Shown in pieces: positions 1 through 6,348 of a stretch of 64,000 nucleotides of DNA. Each line of letters begins with the position of its first letter. Position 1 is the stretch's first letter. Made by a program: the position numbers and the translations under genes. The stretch lies in NCBI RefSeq assembly GCF_043194295.1, contig NZ_JBAFVK010000004.1; one strand, given 5' to 3'. The notes under the pieces were generated by a model, which ran no database searches, was not told the origin of the DNA, and saw only the letters and a list, made by a program, of their open reading frames with translations. The stretch is from Xanthobacter autotrophicus. Lineage in GTDB: Bacteria > Pseudomonadota > Alphaproteobacteria > Rhizobiales > Xanthobacteraceae.

Positions 1-374
1 AGGCGGAAGCCGCCTTCAGCGTGGAGAAGGAATTCCAGAACCACGGCCTCGGCAGCCAACTGCTGGAGCGCGTGATTTTGAGCGCCCGCAACCGCGGGAT
101 CCGCACCTTGTGCATGAACTGCCTCGCTCACAACCGGCGGATGCAGCAGATCGCGCGCAAGTTCGACGCAGAATTGAGCTTCGACACCGACGAAGTGGTC
201 GCCGAACTCACCGCCCCCTTCCCCACCGCGCTTTCCCTGGCGCAGGAAGCCGCGGCGGATGCCCAGGGCATGGCCGGCGCCGTGCTGCAGGCCCAGCGCA
301 TGGCCACCGGGCGGTTGTTCGACTGGCTGCTGCCGGAACCCGCCCAGGTTGAACCCGAGCTGGAACCGAGCTGA
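1..374 (+). CDS. GNAT-family N-acetyltransferase, 5' truncated by window edge
   Basis: The reading frame is already open at the left edge (first whole codon at base 3), so the N-terminus is missing and about 123 residues are visible. They begin inside a GNAT fold: AAFSVE is the beta-strand that lines acetyl-CoA, and FQNHGLGSQLLERV is the Q/R-x-x-G-x-G loop and helix that hold the cofactor pyrophosphate. A following strand and helix (TLCMNCLAHNRRMQQIARKF) complete the C-terminal half of the domain. The last 60 residues are Ala-rich and acidic and lie outside the fold. The in-frame GTG at 21 is inside the domain and is not the real start. The substrate cannot be told. A hairpin terminator follows 32 bases after the stop. 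Confidence 0.75.
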   Translation, partial: AEAAFSVEKEFQNHGLGSQLLERVILSARNRGIRTLCMNCLAHNRRMQQIARKFDAELSFDTDEVVAELTAPFPTALSLAQEAAADAQGMAGAVLQAQRMATGRLFDWLLPEPAQVEPELEPS

Positions 375-406
375 TACGAACCCGTCTGCCCCGACTGGAC
401 GGAAAA

Positions 407-435
407 GGCGGCGCCCCCACGGGTGCCGCCTTTTT
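407..435 (+). terminator. rho-independent terminator after the GNAT gene
   Basis: Two 9-base arms, GGCGGCGCC (407-415) and GGTGCCGCC (422-430), pair with one G-U and are followed by five T residues (431-435). The T run overlaps the stop codon of the convergent SMR gene, so the hairpin may limit read-through from both sides. Confidence 0.75.
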
Positions 436-764
436 CAATGGGCGACGCTCTTCGAGAGCAGGTTGATCACCATCACCCCGGCGATGATCAAGCCGAGGCC
501 AATCAGGGCCGGCAGATCGAGCCTCTGGCCATACCAGAGCCAGGCGATGGCGGTCACCAGCACGATCCCCACCCCCGACCAGATGGCATAGGCGATGCCC
601 ACGGGCATGGTCTTCAGCGTCAGCGACAGGCAGAAGAAGGCCACCGCATAGCCCACGATCACCAGCACCGAAGGACCGGGCCGGGTGAAGCTCTCCGTAG
701 CCTTGAGGGCGGAGGTGGCGATGACCTCGGCGACGATGGCGATGATGAGATAAAGATAGCCCAT
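435..764 (-). CDS. SMR-family small multidrug efflux protein (EmrE/QacE type)
   Basis: A 109-residue, four-helix inner-membrane protein, the normal length of the small multidrug resistance family, which exports cationic drugs or quaternary ammonium/guanidinium compounds in exchange for protons as an antiparallel dimer. The single membrane-embedded acidic residue, Glu13 in IIAIVAEVIATS, matches the essential Glu14 of EmrE. The GIAYAIWSGVGIV segment supplies the Tyr and Trp (Tyr59, Trp62) that line the EmrE substrate site. Helix 4 is LIGLGLIIAGVMVINLLS. It is a single gene rather than a paired SMR, so a homodimer is likely. The exact substrate is not visible from the sequence; the IWSGVG motif favours the Qac/Emr drug group over the Sug/Gdx guanidinium group. 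Confidence 0.9.
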   Translation of the reverse strand: MGYLYLIIAIVAEVIATSALKATESFTRPGPSVLVIVGYAVAFFCLSLTLKTMPVGIAYAIWSGVGIVLVTAIAWLWYGQRLDLPALIGLGLIIAGVMVINLLSKSVAH

Positions 765-965
765 GGCAACAGGGTCCCGGCACGGCCGGTGCGCCGCTCC
801 TGAAAGAAGAGGCGGTGGCGGGCGCTCCTGTCAATGCGGCGCTGACGCTCGCCGGCGGACTGGAAAAGGAAGTGCGGGGCCCCGCCGATCGGCTATGGTC
901 GCAGAGCCCCGCGACATTCCAGGTCGCAGCCCGCCAGTTCCCCTGCCCGCCAGACGCACCCTGCC

Positions 966-1442
966 ATGACCGCCAGCCCACCCCCTGCCTTCACCCCGCC
1001 GGATCCCGCCTTCGAGACCAAGGTCCGCGAGAGCTTCGCGCGCCAGCCCTTCATGGCGACCCTCGGCGCCGCGCTCGGCGCGGTGGTGCCGGGACGGGTG
1101 GAAGTGGTGCTGCCTTTTGATGAGGGCGTGACCCAGCAGCACGGCTTCTTCCATGGCGGCGCCATCGGGGCCATCGCCGACACGGCGGGGGGATATGCTG
1201 CCTTCACCCTGTTCCCGCCCAACTCCACCGTGCTCACGGTGGAATACAAGATCAACATCATGGCTCCCGGCAAAGGTGAGCGCCTGATCGCGGTGGGCGA
1301 GGTGACGCGCTCCGGCCGCACCCTCACCATCGTGCGGGTGGATGTCTACGTGCAGGCCGGAGAGGCGCGCACCCATTGTGCTACCGCCACCCAGACCCTC
1401 ATCTGCCTTCATGGCAAAAGCGATGCGCGTTCCGAGGGCTGA
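966..1442 (+). CDS. PaaI-type hotdog-fold acyl-CoA thioesterase
   Basis: A 158-residue single hotdog domain. The signature QQHGFFHGGAIGAIADTAGG (residues 57-76) has the HGG turn and the central-helix Asp72 that activates water for thioester cleavage in the PaaI/YdiI group. The strand STVLTVEYKINIMAPGKG and the following GEVTRSGRTLTIVRVDVYV complete the sheet. Proteins of this kind hydrolyse aryl- or acyl-CoA esters in the cytoplasm, usually as tetramers; the actual substrate is unknown. The stop overlaps the start of sfsA by one base (TGATG), so the two genes are translationally coupled. Confidence 0.85.
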   Translation: MTASPPPAFTPPDPAFETKVRESFARQPFMATLGAALGAVVPGRVEVVLPFDEGVTQQHGFFHGGAIGAIADTAGGYAAFTLFPPNSTVLTVEYKINIMAPGKGERLIAVGEVTRSGRTLTIVRVDVYVQAGEARTHCATATQTLICLHGKSDARSEG

Positions 1443-2155
1443 TGCGCTTTCCCACCCCGCTCATTCCGGGCCGCCTCATTCGCCGCTACAAGCGCTTCCT
1501 CGCCGACGTGGTGCTGACCGACGGCAGCGAGACCACCGTTCACGTGGCCAATTCCGGGGCCATGCTGGGGCTGGATGCCCCCGGCAGCCGAGTTTGGCTG
1601 TCGCGTGCCACCAACCTCGCCCGCAAGCTGCCGCTGAGCTGGGAGCTGGTGGAGGCCGATTTCGGCTCCGGCCCCGAGCTGGTGGGGGTCAACACCATGC
1701 ACCCCAACCTGCTGGTGGCCGAGGCCATCGCCGCCGGGGCGGTGCCGGCGCTTGCCGGCTACGGACGCCTGCGGCGCGAGGTGAAATACGGGCTTTCAAG
1801 CCGCATCGACATTCAGCTGGAGGACGAGGCCAGGCCGCTCTGCCTCGTCGAGGTGAAGAACGTTCACCTCATGCGGACCCCAGGCTACGCCGAATTCCCC
1901 GATTGCGTGACCGCGCGCGGCGCCAAGCACCTCGAAGAGCTGGGCGCTGAGGCGGACAAGGGCAACCGCCCCGTCATGGTCTATCTGAGCCAGATCGCCT
2001 CGGCGCGCACCATCGGCCTCGCCCGCGACCTTGATCCCGGCTATGGCCGCGCCTTCGACCGGGCACGGGCGCGCGGCGTCGAGGCCATCGGCCTTGTGTG
2101 CCGGATCGATCCCGAAGGCATCGAGGTGGCCGGCATCATCCCCATGACCGGCTGA
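1442..2155 (+). CDS. sfsA: SfsA family protein (sugar fermentation stimulation protein A)
   Basis: 237 residues, the usual SfsA length (about 235). The N-terminal part is an OB-like domain (PGRLIRRYKRFLADVVL, then VHVANSGAMLGL, the family's N-x-G motif). The C-terminal part is a PD-(D/E)xK nuclease-like fold with the conserved SSRIDIQL (Asp123) and LVEVKNV (Glu137-x-Lys139) strands and the FPDCVTARGAKHLEEL segment typical of the family. SfsA was first described as affecting maltose metabolism in E. coli; the fold suggests nucleic-acid binding or cleavage, and the true role remains unsettled. The ATG at 1442 is chosen because it overlaps the thioesterase stop and starts exactly at the family N-terminus (MRFPTPLIPGRL). 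Confidence 0.92.
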   Translation: MRFPTPLIPGRLIRRYKRFLADVVLTDGSETTVHVANSGAMLGLDAPGSRVWLSRATNLARKLPLSWELVEADFGSGPELVGVNTMHPNLLVAEAIAAGAVPALAGYGRLRREVKYGLSSRIDIQLEDEARPLCLVEVKNVHLMRTPGYAEFPDCVTARGAKHLEELGAEADKGNRPVMVYLSQIASARTIGLARDLDPGYGRAFDRARARGVEAIGLVCRIDPEGIEVAGIIPMTG

Positions 2156-2256
2156 CAGCCGCCGACCCTCGCGCCAGGGTGCGCCGCGCATGGACAGGTC
2201 CGGCGCGGCGCGGCACACATAGGGGAAAGGCGATTCGCACCTTGGGGGGCCTTAAG

Positions 2257-3306
2257 ATGCCGTTCACCCTTCACCTCTCCCGACGCGGTGTGCTCCGGCT
2301 GGGCGCGGCCTTTGCCGGCGCCCTCGTCGCCGATGCGCTGATGCCGGCCCGGGCCGAGAATGACCCGGACGTCACCGCCATCGAGGGGCTCAAGCCGGGC
2401 CAGTGGGTGTGGTATCCCGAGCGGGCGCCGGAGGGGTTCGTCGCCATCGTGGTCAATCTCACCGACCAGCGCTGCTTCGTCTATCGCAATGGCGTGCGCA
2501 TCGGCGTCGCCACCGTCTCCACCGGCAAGGAGGGGCACGAGACGCCCACCGGGGTCTTCACCATCCTGGGCAAGGACGTGGATCACCATTCCTCCATCTA
2601 CAACGACGCCTCCATGCCCTACACCGAGCGCCTGACCTGGTCGGGGGTGGCGCTGCATGCGGGCGGGCTGCCGGGCTATCCGTCCTCCCACGGCTGCGTT
2701 CACCTGCCGCTGGCCTTTTCCAAGCTGGTGTTCGGCGTGACCCATGTGGGCACGCCGGTGATCATCGCCGATGCCCATTCGGCGCCACAGGATGTGCTCC
2801 ATCCCGGCCTGCTCATGAGCGAAGGGCTGGAGCAGCAGCTTGCGGTCTCCGCCACCGGCCAGGGAGCGCCGCCCGAGGACCAGGCGCAGGTTGCGGCTGC
2901 AGCGGGGTCCTCGGTGCCCATTGCGCCCGCCCCGCCGGAACCGGTCTCCATGGTGGTGAGCCGGGCGGACAGCACCATCACCGTGCTGCGCGGTGCCCAG
3001 ACCACTGTTGAGGGCGCCGTCACCATCCGCGATCCGGCAACGCCGCTGGGCAACGTGGTCTATGTGCTGATGGCCACCGACGGCGCGGCTCCGCGCTGGA
3101 GCGCCATTTCCTATGAGGGCGGCAAGCAGCCGCCGGGCGAGGCGCAGCAGGCGCTGGCGCGCATCACCGTGGACCCCGCAATCAACAAGCAGGTGGCCGC
3201 GATGGTGACGCCGGGGGCGACCCTCTTTGTCACCGACCTGCCGGCCCATCCGGGCACCCGCAACGGCGGCGGCTTCGTGGTGATAACCCATAAGGCGGAA
3301 AGCTGA
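2257..3306 (+). CDS. L,D-transpeptidase (YkuD domain) with Tat-type signal
   Basis: 349 residues. The leader LSRRGVLRLGAAFAGALVADA with the SRRGVLR twin-arginine motif ends in an Ala-x-Ala cleavage site near residue 33, so export to the periplasm is expected. Residues 60-172 form a YkuD domain with the catalytic HAGG (His134) and SHGCVHL (Ser144-His145-Cys147) motifs; this cysteine forms 3-3 peptidoglycan cross-links or ties proteins to the wall. The last 175 residues form an Ala/Pro linker and a second region of unknown function. The ATG at 2257 is chosen over upstream in-frame codons because the Tat leader starts there. The stop overlaps the mepA start (TGATG), so the two cell-wall enzymes are co-translated. 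Confidence 0.9.
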   Translation: MPFTLHLSRRGVLRLGAAFAGALVADALMPARAENDPDVTAIEGLKPGQWVWYPERAPEGFVAIVVNLTDQRCFVYRNGVRIGVATVSTGKEGHETPTGVFTILGKDVDHHSSIYNDASMPYTERLTWSGVALHAGGLPGYPSSHGCVHLPLAFSKLVFGVTHVGTPVIIADAHSAPQDVLHPGLLMSEGLEQQLAVSATGQGAPPEDQAQVAAAAGSSVPIAPAPPEPVSMVVSRADSTITVLRGAQTTVEGAVTIRDPATPLGNVVYVLMATDGAAPRWSAISYEGGKQPPGEAQQALARITVDPAINKQVAAMVTPGATLFVTDLPAHPGTRNGGGFVVITHKAES

Positions 3307-4229
3307 TGATCCGCGCCGTCGCCACCCTTCTCGGCCTACTGGTCGCGGGCGCGCCGGTGCTGGCACAACAGGTGGCGCCTCCGGCGGCGGTTCCCGGCAA
3401 ACCGGCGGCGCGGCCCGCCGCAGCAGGCCCGCTTCCCGCCAAGGAGTTGTTCGGACGGGTGGCGGGTCCCGCCCCCCTCGCCGCAAGGTCCATCGGCTTT
3501 TATTCCAAGGGTTGCCTCGCGGGCGCGCAGGCGCTGGCGGTGAACGGCCCGAACTGGCAGGTCATGCGCCTGTCGCGCAACCGCAATTTCGGCCACCCCG
3601 ACCTCGTCGCCTTCCTGGAGCGGTTCTCTGCGCAGGTGCCGAAGGTGTCGTCCTGGCAGGGCATCCTGGTGGGCGACATGTCCCAGCCGCGCGGCGGCCC
3701 CATGCTCACCGGCCATGCCTCCCACCAGATCGGCCTCGACGCCGACATCTGGCTGACCCCGAGCCCCGGCCGGGAACTCACCCGTGAGGAGCGCGAAAAG
3801 CTCTCCGCCTCCATGATGGTGCGCGCCGACCGGCGCGACATCGATCCCGCCAACTGGCGGCCCGACCACTGGAAGGTCGTCCGCGCCGCGGCGCTGGACC
3901 CGCGAGTGGAACGCATCTTCGTGAACGCGGCCATCAAGAAGGCCCTGTGCCGGGAGGCGAGCGGCGACCGCTCCTTCCTCGCCAAGGTGCGTCCATATTG
4001 GGGCCACGACTACCACATGCACGTCCGCCTCACCTGCCCGCCCGGCAACGCGGAATGCCGCCCACAGGAGGCCCCGCCTACCGGCGAGGGCTGCGGATCG
4101 GAGCTGGACTGGTGGTTCACCGACGAGGTGCTGCATCCCAAGCCCGAGCCGGAACCGGCGAAGCCCAAGCCGCCTTTAACCCTTGCCGACCTGCCGGATG
4201 CGTGCGCCGCGGTGCTGGGGGCCAAGTGA
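3306..4229 (+). CDS. mepA: penicillin-insensitive murein endopeptidase MepA
   Basis: 307 residues with a Sec signal peptide (MIRAVATLLGLLVAGAPVLA). The LAS metallopeptidase zinc site is intact: GHASHQIGLDADIW provides His140 and Asp147, and GHDYHMHVRLTCP provides the H-x-H pair (His237/His239). MepA cuts D-alanyl-meso-diaminopimelyl (4-3 and 3-3) peptidoglycan cross-links in the periplasm. Six or more cysteines (e.g. CLAG, LTCPP, AECRP, GCGS) agree with the disulfides known in the family. The C-terminal Pro/Lys-rich tail is variable. The overlap with the upstream L,D-transpeptidase couples an enzyme that makes 3-3 links with one able to cut them. Confidence 0.93.
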   Translation: MIRAVATLLGLLVAGAPVLAQQVAPPAAVPGKPAARPAAAGPLPAKELFGRVAGPAPLAARSIGFYSKGCLAGAQALAVNGPNWQVMRLSRNRNFGHPDLVAFLERFSAQVPKVSSWQGILVGDMSQPRGGPMLTGHASHQIGLDADIWLTPSPGRELTREEREKLSASMMVRADRRDIDPANWRPDHWKVVRAAALDPRVERIFVNAAIKKALCREASGDRSFLAKVRPYWGHDYHMHVRLTCPPGNAECRPQEAPPTGEGCGSELDWWFTDEVLHPKPEPEPAKPKPPLTLADLPDACAAVLGAK

Positions 4230-4281
4230 AGCGACGCGTGAACCCGCCCAGCGTGGGGAAGCAACGATAACGGAGGACGCC

Positions 4282-5187
4282 ATGACCGATCTCACCGACC
4301 TCTTCCCCGGCTTCGACTCCCACTATGTGGACACTAAGGCCGGCCGCATTTTCCTGCGGCAGGGCGGCAGCGGATCGCCGCTGCTTTTGCTCCACGGTTT
4401 CCCGCAGAGCCATGTGATGTGGCACAAGGTGGCGCCAAAGCTCGCCGAGCAGCACACCCTGATCATCCCCGACCTGCCGGGCTACGGCTGGAGCGCGGCG
4501 CCGGAAGAAGGCACGGACCACGCGCCCTATTCCAAGCGCGCCATGGCCTCCGCCATGGTGGAGGTGATGGAGCACCTGGGCTTCGCCCATTTCGCGCTCA
4601 TGGGCCACGATCGGGGGGCGCGGGCCGGCTACCGGCTCGGCCTCGACCATCCCGGCCGGCTGGATCGGCTGGTGGTGCTCGACATCGTCCCGACCTACGT
4701 CATGTGGCACAAGATGGACCGGGCGCGCGCGCTGCAGGTCTATCACTGGTCCATGCTGGCCCAGCCCAAGCCCTTGCCGGAGAAGCTCATCGGCTCGCAT
4801 CCCGCCTGGTTCCTCGACTGGACCATGGCGAGCTGGACCGGATCCAAGGATCTCTCCCCCTTCGATCCCCGCGCCATGGCCCAGTACCGCGCCGCCATCT
4901 CGTCGCCCGACCGGCTCCATGCCATGTGCGAGGACTACCGGGCCGGCGCCACCATCGACCTCGCCCATGACGAGGCGGATCTGGCCGCCGGGCGCACCCT
5001 CTCCTGCCCCACCTTCGCCCTGTGGGGCGCGGCGGGCATTCCCACCCGGGGCGTCAGCCCGCTGGACGCCTGGAAGGTCTTCGCGCCCAAGCTGGAGGGC
5101 GCGGCGGTGGACTGCGGCCACTTCGTCGCCGAGGAGGCACCGGGGGCGATGCTCGCCGCCGTGCTACCGTTCCTGACGGGGGACTGA
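4282..5187 (+). CDS. fluoroacetate/haloacetate dehalogenase-type alpha/beta hydrolase
   Basis: 301 residues, a cytoplasmic alpha/beta hydrolase with a cap domain. The catalytic set of the fluoroacetate dehalogenase from Rhodopseudomonas palustris is present at the same residue numbers: nucleophile Asp110 with Arg111 and Arg114 (GHDRGARAG), acid Asp134, halide-pocket His155-Trp156 (QVYHWSML) and Tyr219 (EDYRAGA), and base His280 (VDCGHFV). The enzyme class turns fluoro- or chloroacetate into glycolate by attack of Asp on carbon followed by hydrolysis of the ester. GGAGGA lies just before the ATG at 4282, which fixes the start. Nothing nearby suggests a dedicated haloacid pathway. Epoxide hydrolases share the fold but lack the YHW pocket. 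Confidence 0.88.
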   Translation: MTDLTDLFPGFDSHYVDTKAGRIFLRQGGSGSPLLLLHGFPQSHVMWHKVAPKLAEQHTLIIPDLPGYGWSAAPEEGTDHAPYSKRAMASAMVEVMEHLGFAHFALMGHDRGARAGYRLGLDHPGRLDRLVVLDIVPTYVMWHKMDRARALQVYHWSMLAQPKPLPEKLIGSHPAWFLDWTMASWTGSKDLSPFDPRAMAQYRAAISSPDRLHAMCEDYRAGATIDLAHDEADLAAGRTLSCPTFALWGAAGIPTRGVSPLDAWKVFAPKLEGAAVDCGHFVAEEAPGAMLAAVLPFLTGD

Positions 5188-5254
5188 TACCGGCGGCTAG
5201 CGTGCCGCCTGAGTTCCCCACTGCAGTGGCTGGAAATCCCGGTAGCGAAAGCAG

Positions 5255-5285
5255 GAATTCGCGCGCCCAACGGACCCGCGAATTC
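5255..5285. repeat. 9-bp inverted repeat upstream of the secreted unknown
   Basis: GAATTCGCG (5255-5263) and CGCGAATTC (5277-5285) are perfect inverted copies separated by 13 bases, in the 217-base spacer before the gene at 5405. It could be an operator or a hairpin in the leader; there is no T tract. Confidence 0.4.
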
Positions 5286-5404
5286 TTCCATCCCTCAAAC
5301 AGTGGATGTGCCGGGAAGACGGTTTTCTATGCTTAACGCAATGACAACGCGTCATCGCATGCGTCAGGACAGCTCCTGAACGCACGACAGCATGGAGAAA
5401 GCCG

Positions 5405-5821
5405 ATGATACCGTCTTTGCTGCCGCTGGCGACGTGCGCCGCGGCCCTCGCCACCCTCGCCACCTTCACGACCACCGAGGCCCAGGCGGCCACGCGCTAC
5501 GGCGTCACTTGCATCCACAACCGGACGCAGCACACCATCAATTTCGACATCAAGATCGGAAAAGACGGGAGTTGGGGCACCTACCGCCTCCAGCCCGGCT
5601 GGAACCGGAGCTTTTCGCACAAATACGACAAGCAGAATGAAAACCAGTCGCCCCCGATCTACATCCGGTTCGACTCCGACCTGCGCGGGAAGACCTTCTG
5701 GACGCAATACAAGCTCGAGCGACGGGCCGCCACCGGTGAAGCCTGCGCGGAAGGCAAGCCCTACAATTTCAGATATGAGCAGAACAACCGGGACTTCATC
5801 GACCTGAAGGCGTCCAGCTGA
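5405..5821 (+). CDS. small secreted protein of unknown function
   Basis: 138 residues with a clear Sec signal (LLPLATCAAALATLATFTTTEAQA, cleavage near residue 29). The mature part of about 110 residues has two cysteines (VTCIHN and EACAEG), many aromatics and an alternating pattern (HTINFDIKIG, GTYRLQPGW, IYIRFDSDL, FWTQYKLERR) that suggests an all-beta domain held by one disulfide. GGAGAAA precedes the ATG at 5405 at good spacing. I do not recognise the family. Codon and base use look less GC-biased than the flanking housekeeping genes, which hints at a lineage-specific or acquired gene. It stands alone, convergent with tadA. Confidence 0.65.
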   Translation: MIPSLLPLATCAAALATLATFTTTEAQAATRYGVTCIHNRTQHTINFDIKIGKDGSWGTYRLQPGWNRSFSHKYDKQNENQSPPIYIRFDSDLRGKTFWTQYKLERRAATGEACAEGKPYNFRYEQNNRDFIDLKASS

Positions 5822-5847
5822 AGGCCCCTGCTGTTCCGAAATGCCGG

Positions 5848-6291
5848 CTACCGCCGATCCTGGAAGAAGGTGCGCAGCACCTCGGCGGCCTGGCGCTCGG
5901 CGATGCCGCCGTAGACTTCGGGCACGTGGTGGCAGGTGGGCTGGGAGAAAAAGTGCGGTCCGTGCTCCACCCCGCCGCCCTTGGGATCGGACGCGCCATA
6001 ATAAAGTCGGCGGATACGCGCGAACGACAGGGCCGCCGCGCACATGGCGCAGGGCTCCAGCGTCACATAGAGATCGCAGTTGAGCAGGCGCTCGGATTTC
6101 AGCCGCGCGCCGGCCGCGCGCAGCACCAGAATTTCCGCGTGGGCGGTGGGATCATTGAGTTCCCGGGTGCGGTTGCCGTCGCGAGCAATCACCTCGGCGC
6201 CACGCACCAGGACGGCACCCACCGGCACCTCGCCGCGCTCTGCGGCGGCCCTCGCCTCGTTCAGCGCCATCTGCATATAGGTTCCGGACAT
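5848..6291 (-). CDS. tadA: tRNA(Arg) adenosine-34 deaminase TadA
   Basis: 147 residues, the normal length. It converts A34 to inosine in tRNA-Arg(ACG), an essential wobble change. The cytidine-deaminase-fold zinc site is complete: PTAHAEIL gives His51 and the proton shuttle Glu53, and EPCAMCAAAL gives Cys81 and Cys84. The C-terminal YYGASDPKGG segment with the following VEHGPHFF is the RNA-facing region typical of TadA rather than guanine or cytosine deaminases. It is divergent from the rluB-type gene with only 57 bases between the two starts, so the promoters must overlap. Confidence 0.95.
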   Translation of the reverse strand: MSGTYMQMALNEARAAAERGEVPVGAVLVRGAEVIARDGNRTRELNDPTAHAEILVLRAAGARLKSERLLNCDLYVTLEPCAMCAAALSFARIRRLYYGASDPKGGGVEHGPHFFSQPTCHHVPEVYGGIAERQAAEVLRTFFQDRR

Positions 6292-6348
6292 GGTGCCTCT
6301 GTCATCGCCGCGCTCGCCGCGCCGCCTCGCCTGTGCTAACTGCCCCTC

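Noticed and set aside
2041..3486. 481-codon minus-strand frame
   Set aside because: It is antisense to the L,D-transpeptidase, which has clear catalytic motifs; the antisense product is Arg/Gly/His-rich without a domain.
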